Origin: Azospirillum sp. TSH64
GTDB lineage: Bacteria > Pseudomonadota > Alphaproteobacteria > Azospirillales > Azospirillaceae
Length of the DNA stretch: 64,000 nt
Direction of reading: 5' to 3'
NCBI RefSeq assembly: GCF_003116035.1
Contig: NZ_LGQW01000015.1
Span: 6,389,133-6,453,132 of the forward strand
The translations under genes and the position numbers were made by a program. Below are positions 1-7,961 of the stretch, in pieces. Each line of letters opens with the position of its first letter. Position 1 is the first letter of the stretch. The notes under the pieces are model-generated. The model was not told where the DNA came from. It saw only the letters and a program-made list of their open reading frames with translations, and did no database searches.

Positions 1-130
1 CGGCGAACACCACCGCCGCCGGAGCCAGCAGGGCCGCCAGCCGCAGCGGCTCGCCCGCCCACCCCGGCCGGACCGGCGGACGGGCCGCCGGCCGGTGGGG
101 AAGGGGGGCGTCCTGCGCGCAGGCGCTCAC
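1..130 (-). CDS. ABC transporter permease, N-terminal part only
   Basis: The reverse strand opens with GTG at 130, overlapping the stop of the upstream binding-protein gene by four bases (GTGA). The first 43 residues are visible: a polar, proline- and arginine-rich cytoplasmic stretch, then the start of a hydrophobic helix (PLRLAALLAPAAVVFA) typical of the first membrane segment of binding-protein-dependent permeases. The gene runs off the left edge. Position directly after the binding protein and the translational overlap support its role as the membrane partner. The substrate is not visible. Confidence 0.7.
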   Translation of the reverse strand, partial: MSACAQDAPLPHRPAARPPVRPGWAGEPLRLAALLAPAAVVFA

Positions 131-1143
131 TTCACCTCCGCCTGATAGCGGTCCATGAAGCCCTTCTGCGCCTCGGCCATACGAACCAGATCGACCGGCT
201 TGGCGCGGGCATAGTCGGCGGCCGGCAGGAACTTGGCCGCGGTCTCCGGCGACATCGCCTCGGCGCGCACCGGGCGCATGAAGGCGTTGGCCCACAGGGT
301 CTGGCCCTTGTCGGACAGCACATAGTCCAGCACCTTCTTCCCGTTCTCCGGGTTCGGGCCGTTCTTGACCAGCGCCATCACATAGGGGACCGACACCGTG
401 CCTTCTGTCGGGATGACGAAGGCGACCGGCGCCTTGTCGGTGTATTTGGCGCGGTAGGCATTGAAGTCGTAGTCGATCAGGATCGGGATCTCGCCCGACA
501 GCACGCGGGCGTAGGAGGTCTGCTTCGGCACGATGGGCTGGTTCTTCTGCAAGTCCCTGAACCAGCCGACCGCCTTGTCGAAGCTGCCGTAATCGCCGCC
601 CAGCGCCAGATTGACCGCCACCGCGCCGACATAGCCGACGGCCGCACTGGTCGGGTCGAGATAGCCGACCATGCCCGAATAATCGGGCTTCAGCAGGTCG
701 GCCCAGCTCTGCGGCACCGGCTTGCCGCCCAGCGCCTCGGTGTTGACGAAGAAGCCCAGCGTGCCGCTGTGGATGGCGAACCAGTTGCCGTCGGCATCCT
801 TCATCCCGTCGGGGATGTCGGCCCACGCCGCCGGCTTGTAGGGGGTGACGATGCCGGCCGCCTTGGCCTGGATGCCGACCGGCCCGCCGAGATAGGCGAC
901 GTCGGCCACCGGCTTGTCCTTTTCCGCCAGCATGGCGGCCATTGCCTGGCCCGAGTTCTTGTTGTCGAACGGCACGGCGATGCCGAGATCGGCCTTGATC
1001 GCCTTCAGCTGCGACGCCCAGTCCGCCCATTCCGGCGGGCAGTTGTAGCAGATCGCGACCGGTTCCGCGGCTGCGGCGGGTGTCACCACTGTGGTCAGGG
1101 CGGCGGCCAGCGCGGCAGCGCCGAGAAGGAGCGGCTTGAACAT
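127..1143 (-). CDS. ABC transporter periplasmic substrate-binding protein
   Basis: A 338-residue secreted binding protein. Residues 1 to about 26 form a Sec signal peptide (MFKPLLLGAAALAAALTTVV, then an Ala-rich cleavage region ending PAAAAEP). The mature part has the two-lobe pattern of extracellular solute-binding proteins of the iron/polyamine/thiamine type, with the usual late motif in which the last domain lists residues freed at the end of the chain (DYVLSDKGQTLWANAFMRPV). It lies 29 bases after the LacI-type regulator and overlaps the permease, so regulator, binding protein and permease probably form one unit. The family does not fix the ligand: iron, phosphonate, sugar phosphate or polyamine all remain possible. 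Confidence 0.85.
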   Translation of the reverse strand: MFKPLLLGAAALAAALTTVVTPAAAAEPVAICYNCPPEWADWASQLKAIKADLGIAVPFDNKNSGQAMAAMLAEKDKPVADVAYLGGPVGIQAKAAGIVTPYKPAAWADIPDGMKDADGNWFAIHSGTLGFFVNTEALGGKPVPQSWADLLKPDYSGMVGYLDPTSAAVGYVGAVAVNLALGGDYGSFDKAVGWFRDLQKNQPIVPKQTSYARVLSGEIPILIDYDFNAYRAKYTDKAPVAFVIPTEGTVSVPYVMALVKNGPNPENGKKVLDYVLSDKGQTLWANAFMRPVRAEAMSPETAAKFLPAADYARAKPVDLVRMAEAQKGFMDRYQAEVK

Positions 1144-1172
1144 GATCCGGGGGGTCTCCGTTCGGAAAGCGC

Positions 1173-2192
1173 TTAGGAGGATTTAGACGGTGCCGGGCCG
1201 AGCGATTCGCCCGGACGCAGGGTGAAGGGCAGCATCACGGCGCGGCCCTGCAATTCGCCGGAAAAGCCGGTGCGCAGGCATTCGAAGGCGGTGGCGCCCA
1301 TGGCGCGGGCCGGCTGCACCAGGGTGGCGAGGCTGGGGGCCATCAGCCGCCCGACCTCGATGCCGTCGAATCCGCAGACCGACAGGTCGTCGGGCACCGA
1401 CAGGCCGAGGTCGCGCAGCGCCCGGATGGTGGCGAGCGCCAGCATGTCGTTGGAGGCGAAGAAGGCCGTCGGCCGCTCCGGCCCCTCCAGCAGGGGGGCC
1501 AGCCGGTGGGCCAGCCGCAGCTCGTTGAAATCGACCTCCACCACCGGCCCCGGCGGCAGCCCGGCATCGGCGAGCGCCGACGACCAGCCGGCATGGCGCC
1601 GGCGCGAGCGGTCGGACTGGCGGAAGCGCCCGGCGATCATGCCGATGCGCCGGTGGCCGAGCGCCGTCATCCGCTCCACCACCGCGCGGGAGGCCGCGAC
1701 ATTGTCGACGGACACATGGGCGCGCGGCACCCGTTCCGGCTGGTTGTAGGCCAGCACATAGGGCAGCCGCACCTCGTCCAGCGTGTCGAGCGACCCGCTG
1801 CGGTCGGCATCGGCGACGGTCAGCACCAGCCCCTCGACCCGGTTGGACAGCAGCCCTTCGATGGCGCGCACCTCCCGTCCCGGATCGTAGTCGGTGGAGG
1901 CGATCAGCACGCTGTAGCCGGCCTCCGCCGCCGCGTCCTGGATGCCGGCGACGCTTTCGGCGAAGACGGGATTGGTCAGCGACGGCACCAGCACGCCGAC
2001 GGTGCGGGTGCGCGCCGCCTTCAGGTTGCGGCCGATGGTGCTGGGGCGGAAGGACAGGTCGGACGCGGCGGCGCGGACCTTTTCCATGGTTTCCGGCGTG
2101 GCGTTGCCGCTGCCGTTCAGCACGCGCGACACGGTGGCGATGGACACCCCGGCGCGCGCCGCCACGTCGCGGATCGTCGCCACGCGGTCCAT
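1173..2192 (-). CDS. LacI/GalR-family transcriptional regulator
   Basis: A 339-residue repressor-type protein. Residues 4-25 (TIRDVAARAGVSIATVSRVLNG) are the LacI helix-turn-helix and hinge start, followed by a periplasmic-binding-protein-like effector domain ending in LRPGESLGPAPSK. I chose ATG 2192 because the DNA-binding domain starts three residues later. ATG 2210 is an in-frame alternative and neither has a strong ribosome site. It is the first gene of the unit with the ABC binding protein. Two LacI-type palindromes 21 bp apart lie upstream (2341-2374), so autoregulation together with control of the transporter is the likely scheme. The inducer is unknown. Confidence 0.88.
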   Translation of the reverse strand: MDRVATIRDVAARAGVSIATVSRVLNGSGNATPETMEKVRAAASDLSFRPSTIGRNLKAARTRTVGVLVPSLTNPVFAESVAGIQDAAAEAGYSVLIASTDYDPGREVRAIEGLLSNRVEGLVLTVADADRSGSLDTLDEVRLPYVLAYNQPERVPRAHVSVDNVAASRAVVERMTALGHRRIGMIAGRFRQSDRSRRRHAGWSSALADAGLPPGPVVEVDFNELRLAHRLAPLLEGPERPTAFFASNDMLALATIRALRDLGLSVPDDLSVCGFDGIEVGRLMAPSLATLVQPARAMGATAFECLRTGFSGELQGRAVMLPFTLRPGESLGPAPSKSS

Positions 2193-2340
2193 CGCGCGTC
2201 CGTCCGCCATCCGTCCATCGCCCGCCCGCATTCCGCCCCGCACCATCCGCCAACCCTTGTTCCAGGCTGTTGTTTCCGGCGCCGGCCGATCCGGCGCGGG
2301 TGCAGAGTGGCGGCGGTGTGTTGCAATCGCATGACGTCGT

Positions 2341-2374
2341 GAAAACGGTTTCGTGAAGAATGGAAACGTTTCCA
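2341..2374 (-). promoter_or_regulatory. Paired LacI-type operators
   Basis: TGGAAACGTTTCCA at 2361-2374 is a perfect 14-bp palindrome with the central CG step typical of LacI/GalR operators. GAAAACGGTTTC at 2341-2352 is a second copy with one mismatched pair. The centres are 21 bp apart, two helical turns. They sit about 150 bp upstream of the LacI-family gene start. Binding by that regulator is inferred from motif type and position. Confidence 0.65.
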
Positions 2375-2392
2375 TGCGCCCGAACCGGTTGA

Positions 2393-2418
2393 AGCGCTGC
2401 CCTCCGAAGGCAGAGGTC
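2393..2418 (+). repeat. Detached copy of the tRNA-Arg anticodon arm
   Basis: These 26 bases are identical to positions 2541-2566 of the tRNA-Arg gene: the 3' part of the D arm, the whole anticodon stem-loop with CCG, and the start of the variable region. The copy is in the same orientation, 148 bp upstream. Neither acceptor stem nor T arm accompanies it, so it is not a tRNA gene. Confidence 0.8.
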
Positions 2419-2517
2419 GAAGGGCGGACGAGGGTGTCTGCAAGCTGTCGGAAAATCTGTGATTTTTGTGTTTGCGTCCCCGAATGGCTTGGGCTATGTT
2501 GCGCCTCCACCAGCGAT

Positions 2518-2594
<77 letters not shown>

Positions 2595-2601
2595 TCGATT
2601 T

Positions 2602-2642
2602 GCGCTAGAGCGTTGATTTAACAGTTAAATCCGCTCTAGCGC
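2602..2642. terminator. Long inverted repeat just after tRNA-Arg
   Basis: GCGCTAGAGCG (2602-2612) pairs exactly with CGCTCTAGCGC (2632-2642), and inside it GATTTAAC pairs with GTTAAATC. The nearly uninterrupted stem starts eight bases after the tRNA CCA end. It could end the tRNA transcript or be a small mobile palindromic repeat. There is no T run after the stem, so a classical intrinsic terminator is not certain. Confidence 0.5.
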
Positions 2643-2790
2643 GTATCGCCTCCCCATCAGATTTTTCCTTGGTCTTTCGAGCCTGCCAGTGGACGATCAC
2701 GGAAGTTGTTCGGCTGTCGGCTCGCGATCCACAATCTGCTGCCCGACAATATCCTAAAATACTGATTGGTTGATTGCATAGGCGCCAAAA
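2643..2790. other. Gene-free AT-richer stretch
   Basis: No open frame with a plausible start and no clear RNA is visible. The base composition is visibly lower in GC than the surrounding genes, and this continues through the lipoprotein gene to about 3130. See the finding on a possible tRNA-linked insertion. Confidence 0.4.
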
Positions 2791-3075
2791 CTAAACCTTG
2801 GGCTGGCATTTGTATACGCCTGAAATCTTTCTCCCAGCTCCCGCGGCGACTTCATCGAGCGCTATGAATCTTACGGATTCCTCCGAAGAACAATAGCCAT
2901 TGATTCTAATCATATACTCCAATTCTTGAGCGGCGGATTTGCCCTGATCGCCTGTCCCCGTCCAATAGGTAACTGAACTTCCCATGGTTCCGTCCGGCAG
3001 CAGAGCCGCATGCGGGCCATCCTTGGCGCCGCATCCCACAACCAACAATATCGCCGGAAGAATTAGCGCCTTCAT
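2791..3075 (-). CDS. Small putative lipoprotein
   Basis: Starting at ATG 3075 the product is 94 residues. It begins MKALILPAILLVVGCG, a short signal with a lipobox (LVVGC) that would place the lipid-anchored cysteine at residue 15. An upstream in-frame ATG at 3087 adds four residues. The mature part contains WTGTGDQGKSAAQELEYMIRINGYC and ends CQPKV, giving two further cysteines that could form a disulfide. I do not recognise a family. The coding stretch is AT-richer than its neighbours and stands alone between the tRNA and the MHYT/HD-GYP gene, which suggests it may have been acquired. Confidence 0.6.
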   Translation of the reverse strand: MKALILPAILLVVGCGAKDGPHAALLPDGTMGSSVTYWTGTGDQGKSAAQELEYMIRINGYCSSEESVRFIALDEVAAGAGRKISGVYKCQPKV

Positions 3076-3285
3076 ATTTTCTCTCATAAGTTGGTTTCTG
3101 AATTTGCCCTGCCGTGGCCGCCGGGTAAAGGATAGTTTTTGTCATGCACCGCCCGCCGGCAGCGCCTCCTGACCCAGCTGACGGATGCGCCATGGCGCGG
3201 CGCTCGGCGCTCCCGCACCGGAACCGCACTCACCGCAAGATTTTGCAGAAGGCGTTGCAGAAAAGGCGTTGCAGTCCGGGGGACC

Positions 3286-4758
3286 TTATTCGGCCGCGCC
3301 CGCCTCCGCCAGCAGCGGCGGAGTGTGGTCCTCGTCGACGAAGCGCCCGCGGATCGCCACCATGACGTCGAGCCTGTCGAGGAACACCGTCACCAGTTCG
3401 GGATCAAAATGGAGACCGGCCTGCTCCCGCATGAAGCCGACGACTTTCTCCAGCGGCCAGGGCTCCTTGTAGGGGCGGGCGGACAGCAGGGCGTCGAACA
3501 CGTCGGCGATGGCGACGATGCGGCCGGACAGCGGGATGTCCGTTCCGGCCAGACCGTTGGGATAGCCGGTGCCGTCCCATTTCTCGTGATGAGTCCCGGC
3601 GATCTCGGCGGCGAGGTCGAGCAGGGGCAGCCCGCTGCCGGCCAGCAGCCGCTGCCCGATACTGGCGTGCCGGCGCATGATCACCCATTCCTCAGGCTCG
3701 AGCCGTCCGGCCTTCAGCAGCACCTGGTCGGGGACGCCGATCTTGCCGATGTCGTGCAGGGGGGCCGCCTCCAGCACCTGCGCGGCATAGTTGGCGGTGC
3801 AGCCGGCGGCGAGCGCCAGCTGGTGGGAGATCTGCGCCATGCGTGCCACATGCTGGCCGGTCTCGTTGTCGCGGAATTCCCCGGCGCTGCACAGGCGGCG
3901 GATGATCTCGCGCTGGTTGGCCTCCAACTGCAGGCGGGCCGCCTCAAGTTCCAGATTGGCGATGCGCAGGGCGGCGGCCTCGCGCGCCGACGCGGCGGAA
4001 ACCTTGCGGTCGGCCATGGCCGAGACCAGCGCCAGCAGCAGAAGGCCGAAGGCCGCCACCGCCACCAGAGCGGCCAGGGGGCCGCTCGACACCCCGTCCC
4101 CCAGGCTGCCGTCCGCCGCCATCAGCGTGGGATCGACCTGCACCACCAGGGCCGCCATGCCGGTGTAATGCATGCCGCAGACCGCCACCGCCATCACCAG
4201 GGCGGCCAGCGTGCGTTCCAGCAGGCGGTGGATGCGGGTGGCCAGCCACAACCCCGCCGCCGCCGCCGCCGCCGCGATGGCGACCGACAGGCCCCACAGG
4301 GTGGGGTCGTAGGCGATGCGGGCCGGCAGCACCATCGCCGCCATGCCGAGATAATGCATCGTCGCCACGCCGAGCCCGACGATGACGCCGGCCGCGGCGA
4401 TGGTGGCGAGGGAGCGGCGGCGCTGGATGATGCGGAAGCCGACGGCGACGAAGGCGACCGAGGTCACCAGCGACAGCAGCGTCTTCACCGGATCGTAGGC
4501 GATCGGCGTGTCGATGGTCAGCGCCAGCATGCCGATGAAATGCATGGCCCAGATGCCGCCGCCCAGCGCCGCCGCGGCGCAGCCCTGCCACATCATGCGG
4601 GCGGCGCCGTCCGTCCGGTGCATCCGCTCCGCCATGTCCAGCGCGGAGTAGGAGGCGAAGGCGGCGACGGCATAGGACAGGGCCACCAGCCAATGGTCGT
4701 GGGAGAACGGCAGGCCGGACGCCGTTGTGAAGCACAACCCGGCCAGTTGGAACGACAT
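3286..4758 (-). CDS. MHYT-domain membrane protein with HD-GYP phosphodiesterase domain
   Basis: A 490-residue signalling protein. The N-terminal half is an MHYT sensor: its membrane helices carry three Met-His-x-x-Gly-Met motifs near residues 72-77, 134-139 and 196-201, which in this family are proposed to bind copper and sense a diatomic gas. A helical linker (about 255-290) leads to an HD-GYP domain with the HD pair at 335-336 (HDIGKIG) and HHEKWDGTGYPNG near 390-402, all metal ligands and the GYP motif intact, so cyclic-di-GMP hydrolysis is likely. Start ATG 4758 is chosen for the AGGAG site nine bases upstream (4767-4771). It stands alone, with no partner gene. Its role could be turning c-di-GMP off in response to gas or redox state. 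Confidence 0.88.
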   Translation of the reverse strand: MSFQLAGLCFTTASGLPFSHDHWLVALSYAVAAFASYSALDMAERMHRTDGAARMMWQGCAAAALGGGIWAMHFIGMLALTIDTPIAYDPVKTLLSLVTSVAFVAVGFRIIQRRRSLATIAAAGVIVGLGVATMHYLGMAAMVLPARIAYDPTLWGLSVAIAAAAAAAGLWLATRIHRLLERTLAALVMAVAVCGMHYTGMAALVVQVDPTLMAADGSLGDGVSSGPLAALVAVAAFGLLLLALVSAMADRKVSAASAREAAALRIANLELEAARLQLEANQREIIRRLCSAGEFRDNETGQHVARMAQISHQLALAAGCTANYAAQVLEAAPLHDIGKIGVPDQVLLKAGRLEPEEWVIMRRHASIGQRLLAGSGLPLLDLAAEIAGTHHEKWDGTGYPNGLAGTDIPLSGRIVAIADVFDALLSARPYKEPWPLEKVVGFMREQAGLHFDPELVTVFLDRLDVMVAIRGRFVDEDHTPPLLAEAGAAE

Positions 4759-5005
4759 CCACGACACTCCTGAAAACACCCGGCCGCTGCCGGCCGTCCT
4801 GCCCGACCGCCTCTTTTCGACCGCCCGGTCAACCGTCAGGGCGTCCAGAAGGAGAAATACCCCGACTCCAACAGTCGGGCATCGAGCGGCACCGGTCAAT
4901 TGCCGGTAGTTAGCTAAAAAGCTATCTTTCTGCGGCGGGTGTCAAGAGCATTGGAGTCGATAGAACGTCAGGCAGATGCGCTGTGCGTTTGGTACTCCGC
5001 CAAGC

Positions 5006-5027
5006 CTCCGTTTATACGAAACGGAAG
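5006..5027 (-). terminator. Candidate hairpin after pyruvate kinase
   Basis: CCGTTT (5008-5013) and AAACGG (5019-5024) can pair around a five-base loop about 30 bases beyond the pyruvate kinase stop. There is no strong T run on the minus strand, so termination is only suggested by position. Confidence 0.3.
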
Positions 5028-5056
5028 CCTGGCGTTCGGCGGAAGGTAAGATGCGG

Positions 5057-6556
5057 TCAGGCGTCGGCGAAGGCCATCGGCTGGCGGGCACGGGCCTCGC
5101 GGTCGCGCTCCGCGCGGCTCGGCGCCTCGACCCAGGCGATTCGTAGGATATTGGTCGATCCCGGCATGCCGAACGGCACACCGGCGGTGATGACCAGCCG
5201 CTGCCCCTCCTCGGCCAGCCCATGAACATAGGCCAGCCGCGCCGCCTTGTGCACCATGTCGGCGAAGCTCTGGACATCCTCCGTCAGCACGGCGTGGACG
5301 CCATAGGCCAGTACCATCCGGCGGGCGATGGCGGCGCTCTCGGTCAGGCAGAGGATCGGCACCTCCGGCCGTTCGCGCGCCGCCCGCAGGGTGGTGGAGC
5401 CGCTGGTGGTGTAGGTGGCGATGGCCGCCGCCTTCACCGTATGGGCGACCTGACGGGCTGCGGCGGTGATGGCGTCCGATTCCGTCTGTTCCGGGTCGGC
5501 ATGCTGGGCATCCATCAGGCCGCGGTAGAGCGGATCGCCCTCCACCCGCCGGGCGATGCGGTCCATGATCGACACGGCTTCGACCGGATAGTCGCCGGAC
5601 GCGGTCTCGGCCGACAGCATGACGGCATCGGCGCCGTCGAACACCGCGGTGGCGACGTCGGAGGCCTCGGCCCGGGTCGGGGCGGGGGCGGAGATCATCG
5701 ATTCCAGCATCTGGGTGGCGACGATCACCGGCTTGCCGGCCGACCGGGCGGCGCGGATGATCCGCTTCTGGATCGACGGCACGTCTTCCGGCGGCATCTC
5801 CACGCCCAGGTCGCCACGCGCCACCATGACGCCGTCCGACATCTCGACGATGCGGTCGAGATGCTGGATCGCCTGCGGCTTCTCCAGCTTCGACAGCAGC
5901 GCGGCCCGGCCGGCGATCAGCTTGCGCGCCTCCGCCACGTCCTCCGGCCGCTGGACGAAGCTCAGCGCCACCCAATCCACCCCCTGGTCGAGGGCGAAAT
6001 CCAGGTCGGCGCGGTCCTTGGGCGTCAGCGGCGACAGCGGCAGCACCACGCCCGGCACGTTGACGCCCTTGCGGTCCGACAGCTTGGTGCCGGACACCAC
6101 CACCGTCTCGGCGAAATCGGCGCCGCAGGCGGTCACCCGCAGCCGCACCTTGCCGTCGTCGAGCAGCAGCTCGGCATCCGGCACCAGGGCGGCGAAGATC
6201 TCCGGATGGGGCATGCCGACGCGGCGGGCGTCACCCGGCTCGGCCAGCAGGTCGAGGCAGAAGGGCTGGCCGGCGGTCAGCGTCACCGGCCCGTCGGCGA
6301 AGCGGCCCAGCCGCAGCTTCGGTCCCTGGAGGTCGGCCATGATGGCGATGGGGCGGCCGGTCTCCTCCTCCAGCGCGCGGATGGCGCGGACGCGCTCGCC
6401 ATGGTCCTGGTGGCTGCCATGGCTGAAATTCAGGCGGAAGACATCGACGCCGGCCTCGAACAGGCGGCGGATCATCTCGGGCGAGGAGGAGGACGGACCC
6501 AGCGTGGCGACGACTTTCGTCTGCCGGTAACGGCGGATCGGCTTGGCGGTGCTCAT
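5057..6556 (-). CDS. pyk: Pyruvate kinase
   Basis: A 499-residue glycolytic enzyme converting phosphoenolpyruvate and ADP to pyruvate and ATP in the cytoplasm. The sequence shows the N-terminal KVVATLGPSS, VFRLNFSHG, the GPKLRLG loop, the catalytic-region LSKLEKPQAI and the signature VMVARGDLGVEMP, followed by the regulatory C-terminal domain (TYTTSGSTTLRAARERP). Length is normal. ATG 6556 is selected because the conserved N-terminus begins a few residues later. The aldose-epimerase gene ends 77 bases upstream on the same strand, so the two may be co-transcribed as a small sugar-metabolism unit. Confidence 0.96.
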   Translation of the reverse strand: MSTAKPIRRYRQTKVVATLGPSSSSPEMIRRLFEAGVDVFRLNFSHGSHQDHGERVRAIRALEEETGRPIAIMADLQGPKLRLGRFADGPVTLTAGQPFCLDLLAEPGDARRVGMPHPEIFAALVPDAELLLDDGKVRLRVTACGADFAETVVVSGTKLSDRKGVNVPGVVLPLSPLTPKDRADLDFALDQGVDWVALSFVQRPEDVAEARKLIAGRAALLSKLEKPQAIQHLDRIVEMSDGVMVARGDLGVEMPPEDVPSIQKRIIRAARSAGKPVIVATQMLESMISAPAPTRAEASDVATAVFDGADAVMLSAETASGDYPVEAVSIMDRIARRVEGDPLYRGLMDAQHADPEQTESDAITAAARQVAHTVKAAAIATYTTSGSTTLRAARERPEVPILCLTESAAIARRMVLAYGVHAVLTEDVQSFADMVHKAARLAYVHGLAEEGQRLVITAGVPFGMPGSTNILRIAWVEAPSRAERDREARARQPMAFADA

Positions 6557-6633
6557 GGCGTAACGGACTCCGAGGGAGGAATGTGGGCTGCCGTGCAGGT
6601 CGCGGGGGCGGAGACGGGCGGCGCGGCGCCGCC

Positions 6634-7719
6634 TCAGGCGACCCCGAACCGGTAGACGATGGACCCGGCGGTCCATTGGCCGGGACGCAGCACGGTCGAG
6701 GGGAAGGACGGCCAGAGGGAGGGGAGATTGATGGAGTTGGGGAATTTCGACGGTTCGGCGCAGAAGGCGCTGTGCTTGGTGTAGAGCGTGCCGCCCTTGC
6801 CGACGTCCCGCGGGGTTTTGCCCTCCAGGGCATTGCCGGTGTAGAGCTGCAGGCCGGGTTCGGTGGACAGCACCTCCAGCGTCCGGCCGCTGGCCGGGTG
6901 CAGGAAGCGGGCGTTGAGGACGGGCGTCGGGCCGTTCACCGGCTTGTCGACCACGTAATGCAGGTCGTAGCCCTTGCCGAGCGCCAGCATGCGGTCGTCG
7001 GCGTCGATGCGGGCGCCCAGCGCCGCCGGGGTGCGGAAGTCGTGCGGCGTGCCGGCGACCTCCACCATCTCGCCGGTCGGCACCCCGGTATCGCCGAGCG
7101 CCAGATAGCGGCCGGCCTGGATGGTGGCGACATGGTCAAGGATCGACGACCCCAGATCGCCCGACAGGTTGAAGAAGGTGTGGTCGGTGAAGTTGGCGAT
7201 GGTGGTCCTGTCGGCCGCCACCGCGGTCCAGGCGATGGTCAGTGCGTTGTCGTCGCCGAGCGTATAGACCAGCCGCAGCGGCAGGGTGCCGGGAAAGCCC
7301 TCCTCGCCGTCCGCGAAGACATGGGTCAGCTCCAGGCTGGACTCGTCGAGCTGCCGGGCGTCGAAGACCCGGAAGCGCGAGCCGCGCTGGCCGCCATGCA
7401 GGGTGTTGGGCGGGCTGTTGACCGCGGCCTGATGGGCGACGCCGTCCAGGGTGAAGCGCCCGTCGGGGATGCGCCCGCAATAACGCCCGATGAAGGAGCC
7501 CATGGACGCCTGCCCGCCCATCGCACCCTCGATCCCGTCATAGCCCTGGACCACGTCGCCCACCACGCCGTCGCGGTCGGGAACCAGGATCTGTTCGATC
7601 TTGGCGCCGTAATTGGTGATGCGCACCACCATGCCGCGCCCGTTGCGCAGGGTGAACAGATCCACCGGCTTGCCGTCGATGGTGGCGGAATAATTCTCTC
7701 GCTTGAGGTCGGTCGCCAT
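6634..7719 (-). CDS. galM: Aldose 1-epimerase (galactose mutarotase)
   Basis: A 361-residue cytoplasmic mutarotase that interconverts alpha and beta anomers of aldoses. Family landmarks are NYGAKIEQILVPDRDG near the start, NTLHGG with the following arginine-rich turn, the catalytic histidine in NFTDHTFFNLSG and the catalytic glutamate in STEPGLQLYTGN. Length matches the GalM family. There is no signal peptide. A 26-codon membrane-type frame lies 24 bases upstream, and pyruvate kinase follows downstream on the same strand. Confidence 0.93.
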   Translation of the reverse strand: MATDLKRENYSATIDGKPVDLFTLRNGRGMVVRITNYGAKIEQILVPDRDGVVGDVVQGYDGIEGAMGGQASMGSFIGRYCGRIPDGRFTLDGVAHQAAVNSPPNTLHGGQRGSRFRVFDARQLDESSLELTHVFADGEEGFPGTLPLRLVYTLGDDNALTIAWTAVAADRTTIANFTDHTFFNLSGDLGSSILDHVATIQAGRYLALGDTGVPTGEMVEVAGTPHDFRTPAALGARIDADDRMLALGKGYDLHYVVDKPVNGPTPVLNARFLHPASGRTLEVLSTEPGLQLYTGNALEGKTPRDVGKGGTLYTKHSAFCAEPSKFPNSINLPSLWPSFPSTVLRPGQWTAGSIVYRFGVA

Positions 7720-7743
7720 GCTCAGGCATCCCTGTGGAAGAGG

Positions 7744-7824
7744 TTAGCAGAAACCGAGAAGCAGCAGCCCCAGGATCACCACCACGCGCAGGAGCAGCGC
7801 CGTCTCCAAGGGATCCGCGGTCAT
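7744..7824 (-). CDS. 26-residue putative membrane microprotein
   Basis: ATG 7824 to TAA 7744 encodes MTADPLETALLLRVVVILGL followed by LLLGFC: a short polar start and one uninterrupted hydrophobic helix. A GTGAGG element lies about nine bases before the start. It precedes galM by 24 bases on the same strand, so it may be a small inner-membrane protein or a translated leader. The call rests on composition and context only. Confidence 0.4.
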   Translation of the reverse strand: MTADPLETALLLRVVVILGLLLLGFC

Positions 7825-7861
7825 GACTCGGCCTCACCGGATAACTCATGGCATTATTATA

Positions 7862-7873
7862 CTAATATATTAG
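7862..7873. promoter_or_regulatory. AT-rich 12-bp palindrome upstream of galM
   Basis: CTAATATATTAG is a perfect palindrome inside an AT-rich island (7850-7876) that contrasts with the GC-rich surroundings. It lies about 40 bases before the microprotein/galM unit, in the region between galM and the dioxygenase gene's 3' end, and is likely to hold the promoter and an operator for that unit. The binding protein is unknown. Confidence 0.4.
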
Positions 7874-7961
7874 CATAGAAGGCAAACCGCATCGGGAGCT
7901 GGACGCTGATGTGGACAGTATGCCGCAGGATTCCGGTTACGGCGCGTGACGGCGCGCCGCT

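Noticed and set aside
2393..2418. Second tRNA-Arg gene
   Set aside because: Only the anticodon arm is present. There is no acceptor stem or T arm.
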